A stretch of DNA of 64,000 bases from Candidatus Gastranaerophilales bacterium. Lineage in GTDB: Bacteria > Cyanobacteriota > Vampirovibrionia > Gastranaerophilales > Gastranaerophilaceae. Positions within the stretch are counted from its first letter, which is position 1; each line of letters begins with the position of its first letter. Positions 35,103 through 46,320 of the stretch are shown here, piece by piece. The position numbers and the translations under genes were made by a program. Location of the stretch: contig JAMPIM010000004.1 of NCBI GenBank assembly GCA_023662705.1, forward strand, positions 11,473 to 75,472, written 5' to 3'. Below the pieces are notes generated by a model. It worked only from the letters and a program-made list of their open reading frames with translations, was not told the origin of the DNA and did not search any database.

Positions 35103-36687
35103 TCCTCTTAAATGCTTCTTCCAGCATCTGCTGGGATTGTTTTTCCAGTTTAAGAATTTCTTTCATTTCAGCCTGAATTCGTGTCATTTCTTTTTCATAA
35201 TCAATATCTAAATCATGATCAATAAATTCAATGTATTTACTTGGAGTTAGAGCCCAGCCTTTTTGTTTAATTTCTGAAATACCAACACTTCGATAAAGTT
35301 CGGCAACTTCATAATTCGTTCCGTCAGTTCCTTCGTTTTGCCAAGTGTGATATATTTTTGAAGCTTTTTCGATTTGTTCAGGTAACAAGCAAACTTTCTT
35401 CTTGCCTTCATTTTTAATCGGATTTTCTCTCCATTGACGCAAATCCATAAAAAGAAATTCGTGTTTACGATTTCTTAAATTACGCCCATGGTAATTTCCG
35501 CCCTTTTTATTTCTGTTCAATATCCAAAGAGTTACACTAATATCTGTTGTGATAAACAATTCTCTTGGAAGAACAATAATTGCTTCTACTCGATCATTTT
35601 CAATTAGTTTTTTGCGAATTTCTAATGTGTCACTGTCATTTAAAGCGCCATTTGCAAGCAGGAACCCTGCAACACCGTCTGATGGTTTTAGGTGAGAGAG
35701 AATATGTAAAATCCACGCATAATTTGCGTTGCTTTCAGGCGGAGTTTCATAATCTGTCCAACGAGGGTCATTTTTTAAATTTTCATCATACCAACCCTTA
35801 AGATTAAATGGTGGGTTTGCCATAATGTAGTTAAAATATAAACCTTTATGTAAATCATGAGTAAACGAAGAATCATTTGTTTCACCGAGATTATGGCTTA
35901 TCCCACGAAGCGCTAAGTTCATTTTTGCTAAACGATATGTTGCCGCATCCTTTTCTTGTCCATAAACGTTGATACTGTTGATGTTGCCTTGTTTTGATTT
36001 CACCAATTCGGCACTTTGAATAAACATACCACCGGAACCGCAAGCGGGATCGTAAAGAGTCCCTTCATAAGGCTCAATCATAGAGGCAATAAGCTGAACG
36101 ACATCATGTGGGGTATAAAATTCGCCTTCCTCTTTTGTCGCATTTACGGCAAATTCTTTAAGAAAATATTCATAAACTCGTCCTATAAGGTCTTTTTCTT
36201 CGCCAAAAGCCTTATGGCTGATTTTGTTCACCTCATCCACAAGCTTTTTAATGTCATTTGGCGCAAGGTTCCGTGTTGTAAAAGTACCTTCAACAAAACA
36301 TCCTTTTAGTTGTTTTGAATTGGCAGCAATAGTGTGAAGCGCTGTATCAAGAGCTACATTAAGCCCCGGAGCTGTTGTGTTAATAATTGTTGACCAGCGA
36401 GCTTCTTTAGGAAGATTATATGTTCCATCAGTAAAAGTTGCATCTTCAAAAAAAGCTGCACGTATATTTTCATCTTCAGGATCTAATCCTTGCTCAATTA
36501 AAGTTTTGCGAAGTTTTTTTATACCATCTTCGTATTTTTCACCAATAAAGCGTAAAAATATCAAAGTAAGCATCATATCTCTTTTTTCAAAAAATGAGCC
36601 CGAATTTCTGGCTGCACGCAGAATGTCTCTACAATTAAACAGAATATTATCTATGTTCAACACATCTTTAGAAGTTTTCTTTGCCAT
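35083..36687 (-). CDS. hsdM: type I restriction enzyme, methylase subunit
   Basis: A 534-residue N6-adenine methylase: LYDPACGSGGMFIQSAEL (motif I, about residue 210) and YIMANPPFNLKGW (motif IV, about 290), with the N-terminal helical FLRFIGEKYEDG and the EFYTPHDVV segment of HsdM. It is the first gene of hsdM-hsdS-fic-hsdR-abiH on the minus strand and is followed by hsdS in a 20-base overlap. Confidence 0.95.
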   Translation of the reverse strand: MAKKTSKDVLNIDNILFNCRDILRAARNSGSFFEKRDMMLTLIFLRFIGEKYEDGIKKLRKTLIEQGLDPEDENIRAAFFEDATFTDGTYNLPKEARWSTIINTTAPGLNVALDTALHTIAANSKQLKGCFVEGTFTTRNLAPNDIKKLVDEVNKISHKAFGEEKDLIGRVYEYFLKEFAVNATKEEGEFYTPHDVVQLIASMIEPYEGTLYDPACGSGGMFIQSAELVKSKQGNINSINVYGQEKDAATYRLAKMNLALRGISHNLGETNDSSFTHDLHKGLYFNYIMANPPFNLKGWYDENLKNDPRWTDYETPPESNANYAWILHILSHLKPSDGVAGFLLANGALNDSDTLEIRKKLIENDRVEAIIVLPRELFITTDISVTLWILNRNKKGGNYHGRNLRNRKHEFLFMDLRQWRENPIKNEGKKKVCLLPEQIEKASKIYHTWQNEGTDGTNYEVAELYRSVGISEIKQKGWALTPSKYIEFIDHDLDIDYEKEMTRIQAEMKEILKLEKQSQQMLEEAFKRIGYDIK

Positions 36688-36889
36688 ACAGCCTCGCTTT
36701 TATTAAAACTATCATATCATGAAAATGCTTAATTAGGATGTTTATAGATACTATAGATGTAATTGATAAACGCAAATATTTTAATGCTGGATAAGAATAA
36801 TACTAAGCTTTTTGAATTCTCCTGTTTTTATGTTACAAATAATCATCTGGAGTGTTACTTTACACAGGTTTTAAGCATTAATTTACACA

Positions 36890-39800
36890 TTACATCCCAA
36901 GAAATGAACTGTACTGGTTCTGGAATTTAGCAATCAGTAAATCCATTGATGCGAATTTTGCTTCAAGCCGTGCTTTATATCTTTCGGCATCTTTTTTTGC
37001 TCTGGTAATTTTACTGTCTATTCGTTTTATTTTTGTATCATAGGATTTTTCTGCTGCTGAAAAATATCCGGTAACACCTGCTACAGCTTGCTCGATAATG
37101 TCTTCAACTTGTACAAATATGCCTTTTCTTGTTTCATTACCGACTAATAATTCTTTGACAGCATCTCTATCAGCTTCAAATGCTTGTATAAATTTATCTT
37201 TGTTAAAGGAAAGAACATTGATATTGTCAGTTCTAATGTTGCTTGCGGAAGCTTTATCAAGAGAAATTCCTATAGCATCAAGATTTTTGAACACGCTTGT
37301 TCCTGCTATTGATGAAGTCATAAGTGTTCTTATTTGATTTCGTATAAGTTTAAGCGTAAATTGGTCGCTTAATTGTGCTCCGCGTGCAACTTCTTTATCA
37401 ACATTTTCAATAAGAAGATTGTATGCATCGACAATATCGGATACAGCTGTTGCTACGGTTTCTTTGTCTTTTTCAATCGTCAAAGTTGTAGAGCCGCCAT
37501 CTTCGTTAATGCCTTTAAGGTTTATTGTAACTCCTGTAATTCTTGATATATCACTGCCTATTGTATTTGAGGTAGATGTAAATCTTGTACCGTTAATCTT
37601 AAATACTGCGTTTTTCCCTAAATTCTGAAGATTAACATCCAATCTTGTTGTTTTAATAGAACCGTTTGCATTACGTTCGGTTATTGTATAACCCATTATA
37701 TCTGTAAAATTTGATGTACCTGCTTCTATATTAATAAAAGAAGCGCCTGTTGTTCGGGATTTTATAACCAGTTTTCCGTCAACTGAATCCCAATAAGCTG
37801 TTGCATTTGCACCTTCTGAAGCATTTATTTGAGAAATAATATCAGATAATGTTGTAGAATTTGTTATATTAAATTCAGCAGTACCGATAATAAATGAACC
37901 TTCTGTAACATCGCCTTTGCGGAATAATCCGGCAGTTGTTATTACAGACTCTCCGTTAACTTTGTAGAGCTCCCTGGCACTACGCACAACGCCTGTCCCA
38001 TCGTTTGAGACTCCGCAGATAGCAGAGAAATTTGAGGTATCTGTTGTAGAACCTACATCAATAGAGGCTCCGGATGTTGAATAAAATTCCAGATACCCAT
38101 TAACAAATCTAATATTAGCATCAGCAAAAGCCGTTGTAATTCTTGAATGAAGCTGGTTAAAAGTTTCGTCTTGATTTACTTGAATTACAGCTCTTTGACC
38201 GTCTCTGAATATGGATAGGCTTCCTGATGAAATATTTAGTTGACTTAATTTTGTATTTCCGTCTGCATAATTAGCAGAAGAAATTGAACGTTCTTCAACA
38301 ACGGTTGTGGTAGCTTGACAGGTGTCATTGCTGGCACTGTAGCCGCCCAAATCATCATTATAAGCCAATCCCAAATTCGCAACAAGACTGGATGTTCCGG
38401 TATTGTTGATTGTGAAATCTTTGTATCCGCTCTGTATCATTAGTACTCCATCAGAGAGAGTTGCGATAAGTCCCAGCTGCTCAAATTTGTTGATTAAAGT
38501 TCCGATTGTATCATCATCTGAGATTTTTATAATATTGTCTAATCCGTCAACTTTTACGGATAAATCACCTTTTGCTTTCAGAGTACTATTTCCCCATACA
38601 ATATCCAGATTGCTTAATAAAGTGTCGCTGGTAGCATTTGTATGGGTGGTAACAATTGTTGAGGTTTCCAAACCTGCTGTATAATTATACTGCTTATCAT
38701 TGTTTGCGGCAGGGAATAGAATATTTGCCACATTGGAGGCGCTTGTTGTAGAAGCGGATTTGGCGACGTAAACATCACCGGCTCCTGAGATTTTTAGGAG
38801 TGACGAAGTTCCATTATCAATAAGATTTGCAGTTAATCCGAATCGCGTAAGTGTGTCAATAAAACTACCAAGCGTTTCGTCAGATGAAATATATGCTGTG
38901 TATTTAACTCCGTTTGCAAAGATATTATATTCGCCTGTTGTGATTCCAAGCTTGCTGAGCTCTGTTTCTCGTGTTGCAGCAGTATTAAATGTAGATGTTT
39001 TAATAACCTCAATCGGCTTGCTGTCGTAAGCATCTGTGCTAATCCATTTTTCAGCTGTAATACCGAGAATATCCAATATGTTAGATTTCTTATTGCTGCC
39101 TGAATATGTTTGTATTATTGAGTTACCTTTGTTTTTGAGTATTAACTGACCTTTATCGTTAATTACTGAGTCAAAACCATAAAGCGCCAGTTCGTCCATT
39201 AATGTTCCGAGAGTATCATCAGCGGTGAGCGAAATATTTGTTTGAACACCATCTTTGATTACTGTAATATTCCCATCAGAGTAAGTTCCTTCGTTTATAT
39301 CGGCGAGTTTTGTTGTACGTGAGACGGCAACTGTTACGTCGGCAGGTATTGATAATCCGTTTGAGGTATAAATATTTACAAAATCCCACTCTGCAAATAA
39401 TGTAGTTACAAGGTTAGTTTTTGCACCTGCTCCTGCACTTGTTGCGATATAAGTATTGTTGTAGGCTCCGATATTTATAGAACCGTCTGCATCAAGATTG
39501 GCAATCATGCCGTAGCTGCCCAGAGATGCAATTAAATCTCCAACTGTCGTATCGTCTGTAATTGTTTCTGTTGTGCGTACACCGTTTTGATAAATAGTAT
39601 ACTCACCGTTTGTGATACCAAGATTTCTTCCGGATGTGTTATTTAATTGTTTAAGCTTAGTATGCTCATTAACAACATTGTTAGATGTTGTTGTGTATTG
39701 AAGTTTTTTGCTGTCGGAATCATAACGCGTACTCCAATCACCACTGATTCCGAGTTTTGATAATATATTTGATGCATTGGCTCCTATTCCGCCGGTTGTC

Positions 39801-42800
39801 AAATAGCTGTCGTTGCTTCCGTCGTAATATATTTTGCCGTCAGTTCCGAAATTTGCAGTTATTCCGTATTGAGCAAACTTAGAATTTAGAGTTGCAATTG
39901 TATCATTGTTGTTAATATTAATTGCGATACGAGTACCGTCGCGGTAAGCATAAATTTGACCGTTTGTTATATTTAAATTATTGCCTGATGAGTCAGTCAA
40001 ATCTTTTAACTGAGTATCTTCGGTCATATTTGTGACAATTGTACGGTTTTGTATTTCTGAATTAGTATTAAAACCACTGATAGTGGTTGTTACCGTTGTA
40101 GTATTGGCACTTCCAGTTAATCCGAACGCGTTGCCGAAGTTAGTAATGTATCCGTCATTAGTACCACGAAGAGTCACTACACCATTGCTGATAGAACCGG
40201 AAATTCCGTATCCAGCGAGTTCTGCTAATACATCGCCAATTGTCTTGTCATTAGAAGCTGTAACTGTGAAAGCACCACCTTCGTACACCCCGGTGATAGT
40301 ACCCGCTTTAGCAATCTGCCCCATTGTTGTTGTGCCGTCAGCGTTGAGTGTAACATTACGATTTTGTCGGTTAGATAGAGAATTAAAACCGCTGATAGTG
40401 GTTGTTATGATTGTAGTATTGGCACTTCCAGTTAACCCGAACGCATTGCCGAAATCAGTAATATATCCGTCATTAGTACCACGAAGAGTCACTACACCAT
40501 TGCTGATAGATCCGGAAATTCCGTATCCAGCGAGTTCTGCTAATACATCCCCGATAGTTTTGTCCGCAGAAGCGGTGACCGCGAATGCAGCGCCTTCGTA
40601 CACCCCAGTGATAGTACCTGCTTTAGCAATCTGTCCCATTGTTGTTGAGCCATCTGCGTTGAGTGTAACATTACGATTCTGTCGGTTAGATAGAGAATTA
40701 AAGCCGCTGATAGTAGTTGTTACGGTTGTAGTATTGGCACTTCCAGTTAATCCGAACGCGTTGCCGAAATTAGTAATGTATCCGTCATTAGTCCCTCGAA
40801 GAGTAACCACTCCATTGCTGATAGAGCCGGAAATGCCGTATCCTGCGAGTTCTGCTAATACATCGCCAATGGTTTTGTCATTAGAAGCCGTAATCGTGAA
40901 TGCACCACCTTCGTACACCCCAGTGATAGTACCTGCTTTAGCAATCTGTCCCATTGTTGTTGAACCATCTGCGTTGAGTGTAACATTACGATTCTGTCGG
41001 TTAGATAGAGAATTAAAACCGCTGATGGTAGTTGTTACGGTTGTAGTATGTGCACTTCCTGTTAACCCGAATGCGTTACCAAAATTAGTAATGTATCCAT
41101 CATTAGTACCTCGAAGAGTCACGATACCATTTTCAATAGAGCCGGAAATACCATATCCTGCAAGCTCTGCTAATACATTCCCGATAGTTTTGTCAGCAGA
41201 AGCAGTGACCGTGAATGCAGCGCCTTCGTACACCCCGGTGATAGTACCCGCTTTAGCAATCTGCCCCATTGTTGTAGCGCCGTCAGCGTTGAGTGTAACA
41301 TTACGATTTTGTCGGTTAGATAGAGAATTAAAACCGCTGATAGTGGTTGTTACGGTTGTAGTATTGGCACCTCCTGTTAATCCGAATGCCTTACCAAAAT
41401 CAGTAATATAGCTGTCGTTGCTACCATTGAATGTTATTACCCCACCATTGATAGAACACTGAATACCGTATCCTGCGAGTTCGGTTAGTACATCTCCGAC
41501 TGTTTTGGAAGTGGAAGCCGTAACAGTGAATGTATTGCCTTCATATACACCTGTAATCTTCGCATTGCTTGAATTGCCAACAATTTGCCCGGCGGAGTTA
41601 TATAATGCAGTCATACTACAATCAGAGTTGATAGATTTAAGTTTTCTTACACTTAGTTCCTTTGAGTGTGTATTAGATGTTTGCATTGTTTCTATGACTT
41701 TATAAGTAGAACCTAAACCTATACTAGCACCGCTTAAGCCCAGCGCAGATTTTACACCGTTTGACATTTCTGTGATATAACCGTCATATGTACCCGTAAT
41801 ATAAGCTACGCCATCTCTCATAATTGCAGAGATACCGTATCCGCCGAGGGCAGATACCATATCCCAAACAGTGTTGGTAGAATCTATCGATATAGTGAAG
41901 GCTTTTCCTTCATGATAACCTTTTATATATTCACCCGTGGCTGTGGCGGCAAGTCCCAGCTGCTCAAACGAGGATTGTAGAGTCATCTTCTCCGTGAGAG
42001 TGACCGGAGTTGTTGTAGTTACACTTTCGGTTGTTGTTACAGTTACAGTTTCGGTCCTAGTGGTTGTAATACTAACTGTCTGCGTTGCTGTTGCAGTAAC
42101 TGTGATTGTGCTGGTTGTCGTTATTGTAGTAGTCGTGCCAGGAATTGTAATAGTTTCAGTTCCGGTTTTACTTGGTGTTCCTTCAACAGTTTGCAGGTTT
42201 GGACTAACACCCAGATTACTCGAACCACCTGTGTTGCTATTATTAACATTCCCTCTAAATAATTGACCAACGAAGTCCCCGGTGATTTCAATACTACGTC
42301 CACTTTCAAGTCTCGCTATTGCATTAACAGAACCATCAGGATTTGTTTCAAGATAAACAGCTGAACCATGTGCTCCCAGTGCATTCAGTGTATTTGTAAT
42401 ATCATTCAACACAAATTGGAGTGTGTAATCTCCATATTCAAGCAGCGTTTGCGAAGTTCCATTAACTGTAATCGTAATATGAAATTCAGTAGCTTGATGA
42501 GCATCACCACTTGAATCAAGGGCGCCAGGTCCTTTTATATGGGTACCACCAATGATAAGATCGCAAATACTTGCTGTTCCTGATGCTTCAGTTGTGCTAT
42601 AAATAGTTGTATAAGTATCCCTGACGGTCGTACCACCACCTGTTACGGTTGTTGCGCTTCCCGCGACAGTCTGCGTCGAGAGTGTTGTAACTGTTATGAC
42701 GGTAGTACCTGTTTCTGATATTGTTACTGTTTGCGTATAAGTTTTATTAACATCGTCTGTTGTAGTGTCATATCTTACTGACAAATATGTCCGCTGCGTA

Positions 42801-45800
42801 CCGCTCATTTCTATGCCGACAGTCTTAGTAATAGGGGTATCAACTCTGCCAATACCTAATTCATCCAATAACTCGCCTTCGGCATAGTTACCTACAGTAG
42901 AAGTGAGGGTAATAACTCCGTCTACATATGTCCCTTGAATACCAAGAGTCTCAAGTCTTGTTAGTAAATCGCTAATAGACTCACCTTCGCTATGATCTAT
43001 AGTAACAGTTCCAATTTTCTGAGCCTTTTGATTATATACAGTGATCCAATACTTATCGTCAGCCAAGCTTAAATGATCCCAAATACACTCATTTGCAGGT
43101 ATGTATTCTGTGGAATGATAATATAACTTTTCTGTGCTTGCGCTGGTACCAACGGTAGTAGTTACAGTTGCAGTTGTTGTATTTGTAGAAATACCAAGAC
43201 TGGTGAGTAATGCGCCCTCTGCATAAGCACCGTTGTTAGATGCAAGCGTAATAACCCCGTCTTCCATCGTGCCTTGTATGCCGAGATTATCCAGAGCTTT
43301 GAACATAGCTTCAAAAGTAGTTGTGTTATTAACCGTGATACTTCCAACCGTTCCGCCGTCTTTGTTCTTGACTTCAATAACCTGATTACCGCTTACAGTC
43401 GTGAAGTTATTAATAACATCAGTTATTTTAGCAGTCTGATTTTCAACGTGGGTTAATGCGCTTGAAGTTTTTGTTGTGCCTGTTGTAGTAGTTACAGTAA
43501 TAGTCGTCTTATCGGTAGAAATACCGAGTGATGTGAGCAATGCCCCTTCTGCATACGCACCGTTGTTGGATGTAAGAGTAATAACTCCGTCTTCCATCGT
43601 GCCTTGTATGCCGAGATTATCCAAAGCTTTGAACATTTGTTCGAAAGTAGTAGCGTTATTAACCGTGATACTGCCAACAGTTCCGCCGTCTTTGTTCTTA
43701 ACTTCAATAACCTGATTACCGCTTACAGTTGTGAAGTTATTAATAACGTCAGTTATTTTAGCAGTCTGGTTTTCAACATGAGTTAATGCGCTTGAAGTTT
43801 TTGTCGTACCTGTTGTAGTAGTTACAGTAATAGTCGTCTTATCGGTAGAAATACCGAGTGATGTGAGCAATGCCCCTTCTGCATACGCACCGTTGTTAGA
43901 TGTAAGCGTAATAACTCCGTCTTCCATCGTGCCTTGTATGCCGAGATTATCCAGAGCTTTGAACATTTGTTCGAAAGTAGTGGTATTATTAACTGTAATA
44001 CTTCCAATAGTTCCGCCATCTTTATTCTTGACCTCAATAACCTGATTACCGCTTACAGTTGTGAAGTTATTAATAATATCAGTTATTTTAGCAGTCTGAT
44101 TTTCAACGTGGGTTAATGCGCTTGAAGTTTTTGTTGTGCCTGTTGTAGTAGTTACAGTAATAGTCGTCTTATCGGTAGAAATACCGAGTGATGTGAGCAA
44201 TGCCCCTTCTGCATACGCACCGTTGTTGGATGTAAGAGTAATAACTCCGTCTTCCATCGTGCCTTGTATGCCGAGATTATCCAAAGCTTTGAACATTTGT
44301 TCGAAAGTAGTAGCGTTATTAACTGTAATACTTCCAATTGTACCGCCGTCTTTGTTCTTAGCTTCAATCACCTGATTACCACTTACTGTCGTGAAGTTAT
44401 TAATAACATCAGTTATTTTAGCAGTCTGATTTTCAACATGAGTCAATGCGCTGGAAGTCTGTGTAGTACCTGTTGTAGTAGTTACAGTTACAGTTTTTGT
44501 AACAGCGTTCATGCCCAGTTGTCCCAGCAAATCTCCGGTTACATAGCTTCCGTTATTTGAAGTAAAAGAAATTCTTCCGTTATCCATAGAGGCTGTGATG
44601 CCAAAATTATCAAGTGCATTAAAGAATTCTTCAAAAGTTGTCGTGTTGTTGATGCTTACAGTTCCAATATTATTGCCTTCTGCATCATGTACTACAAGTG
44701 TTTTATTAGCAGGCAGCGTAATAAAATTATTCATGACCGAATCAAGCGATGCAATCTCTTCCTGTTTTGTATATAGATTCGTTGAGGTAATATATTTACC
44801 GGAAACAGTTGTAACCAGCCCAAGAACTCCGCCAAGTGTGCCCGCAGAAGTAGAGGAGGTTAAATTAGCATTCTCAATATGAATTGTAGAATGTGTTTCA
44901 TCAAATGCAGCTGAAATACCTGCGTTTTCTAATGCAGTAATTAATCCATCTACTGTCATTGATTGTGTTACATTAATAGTTCTGTTTTCTCCGCGTACAT
45001 TAAATACTGCATTCTGAGTTCCACTCAAACCTAAATCCTTTAATGTGGTAGATTTTGTTGCTGCAATCGTATTTGTAACAGTATATCGTAACGCTTGTGA
45101 TTTTGCAGATGTATGTGCTACGCCTATCTGGTCGGCTGATATTGCAGGTGCACCATATAGAAGTGTCAAAAGGTTTGTGCCATGTTTATATCTAGCCTCG
45201 GTTTCTCTTATTGTACCGTTATTAATAAGAGCATTGACATCAGCATCAGATAATGTTTTAAAGCTGCCTCCGGTTATTTCAAGAACTCCATTTTCTTCAT
45301 CAAGTTCAGAATAAATACCGAAGTTAGATAAATCAGCCATTAAGTTTTGAATTGTTTGACCTGAATAGATTTTTAAATATTGTTTTTGCCCCGCTGTATC
45401 CGTAACCTCCAAATATCCTTCGCTTACTTTTAAATCATCAACAAGTTTTGTATCAAGAGTCACGAGTTCAAATGTTTCAATTGTTTCTGTAAGTGGATTT
45501 CCGGTTGCCCATGCAGTATACGGTTCACTATTTAGTCCTAAAGCCTTAATAGCATCAAAGGTTCCGCCTGTAATTGTCCCGCCTGTAATCTCAATTCTGC
45601 CGTCACTCTTAAGTTCGGCACTCAACCCTGCATTTGAAATATTTGTAAGCAAATCTCCAAGTGTGCTTGTGGATGTTACAATAATGGTTTTATTCTCACC
45701 ATTTGAATTCTTTAGAGTAACTGTCTGATTTCCGGTAATTGTTACTCCGTTACCAAGATCAACCAGTTTTGTGGCAAGAGTTGCTGCCGTAACAGTGGTT

Positions 45801-46159
45801 GCAATTGTTTGATAACTTAAGTTCCCGCTCTGCTGGTGATTTGCGCTGACAACTTCTTCAAATCCAAAAATTTCTTTTAATTTTGTACTGCCGTCATTTA
45901 TAATTTCAGCATCGCTTATTGTAAAGCAACCTTCTTCATTAAGTGAAGCTTCAATATCTTTTGCACGTAAGGCAGTTATAAAATCATCCAAAGTAGTGTT
46001 CTGGTTGATTGAGAAAGTATAATTTGCTCCGTTTGCCTCAACTGTAATCGTGCCGTTTTGAACCCCGAGCTCGGAAAGTTTTGTAGAACCTGTTGCTGCA
46101 CTATATTCTGTGGTTAATGTCTCATACTGTAATTGATTACTTGTATAACCTTCATTCAC
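36890..46159 (-). CDS. fliD: giant FliD-like flagellar cap protein, main open frame
   Basis: A 3089-codon frame continuing the FliD start encoded at 46809-46321; the junction is broken at an 11-G tract. The C-terminus is plainly FliD: FTSTSNTIGSDISRITGVTI, the VSDIVDAYNLLIENV helix and the terminal coiled coil ending FQNQYSSFLGM. Between lie roughly two dozen copies of a flagellin-IN-type unit (TIGDVLAELAGYGIS), including four near-identical 105-residue and four 110-residue copies. Usual FliD is 400-900 residues with one or two such units. FliD caps the filament, folds flagellin and may bind host surfaces; the repeats would enlarge the exposed part. The true coding length is about 3,300 residues from 46809. 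Confidence 0.85.
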   Translation of the reverse strand: MNEGYTSNQLQYETLTTEYSAATGSTKLSELGVQNGTITVEANGANYTFSINQNTTLDDFITALRAKDIEASLNEEGCFTISDAEIINDGSTKLKEIFGFEEVVSANHQQSGNLSYQTIATTVTAATLATKLVDLGNGVTITGNQTVTLKNSNGENKTIIVTSTSTLGDLLTNISNAGLSAELKSDGRIEITGGTITGGTFDAIKALGLNSEPYTAWATGNPLTETIETFELVTLDTKLVDDLKVSEGYLEVTDTAGQKQYLKIYSGQTIQNLMADLSNFGIYSELDEENGVLEITGGSFKTLSDADVNALINNGTIRETEARYKHGTNLLTLLYGAPAISADQIGVAHTSAKSQALRYTVTNTIAATKSTTLKDLGLSGTQNAVFNVRGENRTINVTQSMTVDGLITALENAGISAAFDETHSTIHIENANLTSSTSAGTLGGVLGLVTTVSGKYITSTNLYTKQEEIASLDSVMNNFITLPANKTLVVHDAEGNNIGTVSINNTTTFEEFFNALDNFGITASMDNGRISFTSNNGSYVTGDLLGQLGMNAVTKTVTVTTTTGTTQTSSALTHVENQTAKITDVINNFTTVSGNQVIEAKNKDGGTIGSITVNNATTFEQMFKALDNLGIQGTMEDGVITLTSNNGAYAEGALLTSLGISTDKTTITVTTTTGTTKTSSALTHVENQTAKITDIINNFTTVSGNQVIEVKNKDGGTIGSITVNNTTTFEQMFKALDNLGIQGTMEDGVITLTSNNGAYAEGALLTSLGISTDKTTITVTTTTGTTKTSSALTHVENQTAKITDVINNFTTVSGNQVIEVKNKDGGTVGSITVNNATTFEQMFKALDNLGIQGTMEDGVITLTSNNGAYAEGALLTSLGISTDKTTITVTTTTGTTKTSSALTHVENQTAKITDVINNFTTVSGNQVIEVKNKDGGTVGSITVNNTTTFEAMFKALDNLGIQGTMEDGVITLASNNGAYAEGALLTSLGISTNTTTATVTTTVGTSASTEKLYYHSTEYIPANECIWDHLSLADDKYWITVYNQKAQKIGTVTIDHSEGESISDLLTRLETLGIQGTYVDGVITLTSTVGNYAEGELLDELGIGRVDTPITKTVGIEMSGTQRTYLSVRYDTTTDDVNKTYTQTVTISETGTTVITVTTLSTQTVAGSATTVTGGGTTVRDTYTTIYSTTEASGTASICDLIIGGTHIKGPGALDSSGDAHQATEFHITITVNGTSQTLLEYGDYTLQFVLNDITNTLNALGAHGSAVYLETNPDGSVNAIARLESGRSIEITGDFVGQLFRGNVNNSNTGGSSNLGVSPNLQTVEGTPSKTGTETITIPGTTTTITTTSTITVTATATQTVSITTTRTETVTVTTTESVTTTTPVTLTEKMTLQSSFEQLGLAATATGEYIKGYHEGKAFTISIDSTNTVWDMVSALGGYGISAIMRDGVAYITGTYDGYITEMSNGVKSALGLSGASIGLGSTYKVIETMQTSNTHSKELSVRKLKSINSDCSMTALYNSAGQIVGNSSNAKITGVYEGNTFTVTASTSKTVGDVLTELAGYGIQCSINGGVITFNGSNDSYITDFGKAFGLTGGANTTTVTTTISGFNSLSNRQNRNVTLNADGATTMGQIAKAGTITGVYEGAAFTVTASADKTIGNVLAELAGYGISGSIENGIVTLRGTNDGYITNFGNAFGLTGSAHTTTVTTTISGFNSLSNRQNRNVTLNADGSTTMGQIAKAGTITGVYEGGAFTITASNDKTIGDVLAELAGYGISGSISNGVVTLRGTNDGYITNFGNAFGLTGSANTTTVTTTISGFNSLSNRQNRNVTLNADGSTTMGQIAKAGTITGVYEGAAFAVTASADKTIGDVLAELAGYGISGSISNGVVTLRGTNDGYITDFGNAFGLTGSANTTIITTTISGFNSLSNRQNRNVTLNADGTTTMGQIAKAGTITGVYEGGAFTVTASNDKTIGDVLAELAGYGISGSISNGVVTLRGTNDGYITNFGNAFGLTGSANTTTVTTTISGFNTNSEIQNRTIVTNMTEDTQLKDLTDSSGNNLNITNGQIYAYRDGTRIAININNNDTIATLNSKFAQYGITANFGTDGKIYYDGSNDSYLTTGGIGANASNILSKLGISGDWSTRYDSDSKKLQYTTTSNNVVNEHTKLKQLNNTSGRNLGITNGEYTIYQNGVRTTETITDDTTVGDLIASLGSYGMIANLDADGSINIGAYNNTYIATSAGAGAKTNLVTTLFAEWDFVNIYTSNGLSIPADVTVAVSRTTKLADINEGTYSDGNITVIKDGVQTNISLTADDTLGTLMDELALYGFDSVINDKGQLILKNKGNSIIQTYSGSNKKSNILDILGITAEKWISTDAYDSKPIEVIKTSTFNTAATRETELSKLGITTGEYNIFANGVKYTAYISSDETLGSFIDTLTRFGLTANLIDNGTSSLLKISGAGDVYVAKSASTTSASNVANILFPAANNDKQYNYTAGLETSTIVTTHTNATSDTLLSNLDIVWGNSTLKAKGDLSVKVDGLDNIIKISDDDTIGTLINKFEQLGLIATLSDGVLMIQSGYKDFTINNTGTSSLVANLGLAYNDDLGGYSASNDTCQATTTVVEERSISSANYADGNTKLSQLNISSGSLSIFRDGQRAVIQVNQDETFNQLHSRITTAFADANIRFVNGYLEFYSTSGASIDVGSTTDTSNFSAICGVSNDGTGVVRSARELYKVNGESVITTAGLFRKGDVTEGSFIIGTAEFNITNSTTLSDIISQINASEGANATAYWDSVDGKLVIKSRTTGASFINIEAGTSNFTDIMGYTITERNANGSIKTTRLDVNLQNLGKNAVFKINGTRFTSTSNTIGSDISRITGVTINLKGINEDGGSTTLTIEKDKETVATAVSDIVDAYNLLIENVDKEVARGAQLSDQFTLKLIRNQIRTLMTSSIAGTSVFKNLDAIGISLDKASASNIRTDNINVLSFNKDKFIQAFEADRDAVKELLVGNETRKGIFVQVEDIIEQAVAGVTGYFSAAEKSYDTKIKRIDSKITRAKKDAERYKARLEAKFASMDLLIAKFQNQYSSFLGM
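40065..41335 (-). repeat. four 315-bp tandem repeats in fliD
   Basis: The element with NRQNRNVTLNADG recurs with a 315-bp period (matching points near 40378, 40693, 41008 and 41323 on the plus strand), encoding 105-residue units. Nucleotide identity between units is high, so unequal recombination could change copy number. Confidence 0.9.
43151..44480 (-). repeat. four 330-bp tandem repeats in fliD
   Basis: The segment containing TGTTGTAGTAGTTACAG recurs at 43481, 43811, 44141 and 44471, exactly 330 bp apart, encoding 110-residue units with the phrase SALTHVENQTAKITD. Units differ at only a few positions. It is a second repeat family, distinct in sequence from the 315-bp one. Confidence 0.9.
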
Positions 46160-46320
46160 TCCTTCAAGATGCAGAGCATTTTTAATACCTGTATTGCCAA
46201 TATCTTTGATATCATCGATGCCGACATCAACAGAAAATACACCTGTTGTTTTACTAAAAGATGCATTGATACCTTTATCTTTTAGTTTCTCAATAAAAGA
46301 CCCTATTGTGTCTGTATTCG

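Noticed and set aside
40032..41411. Long plus-strand open frame of 459 codons
   Set aside because: It is the antisense of the 315-bp fliD repeats and merely repeats with them; there is no ribosome site and the opposite strand is a clear FliD.
40065..44480. CRISPR array
   Set aside because: Repeats are 315 and 330 bp, coding and contiguous, with no short repeat-spacer structure; no cas genes are present.
43274..44560. Several plus- and minus-strand short frames inside fliD
   Set aside because: They recur at the 330-bp repeat period and are shadow frames of the FliD repeats.
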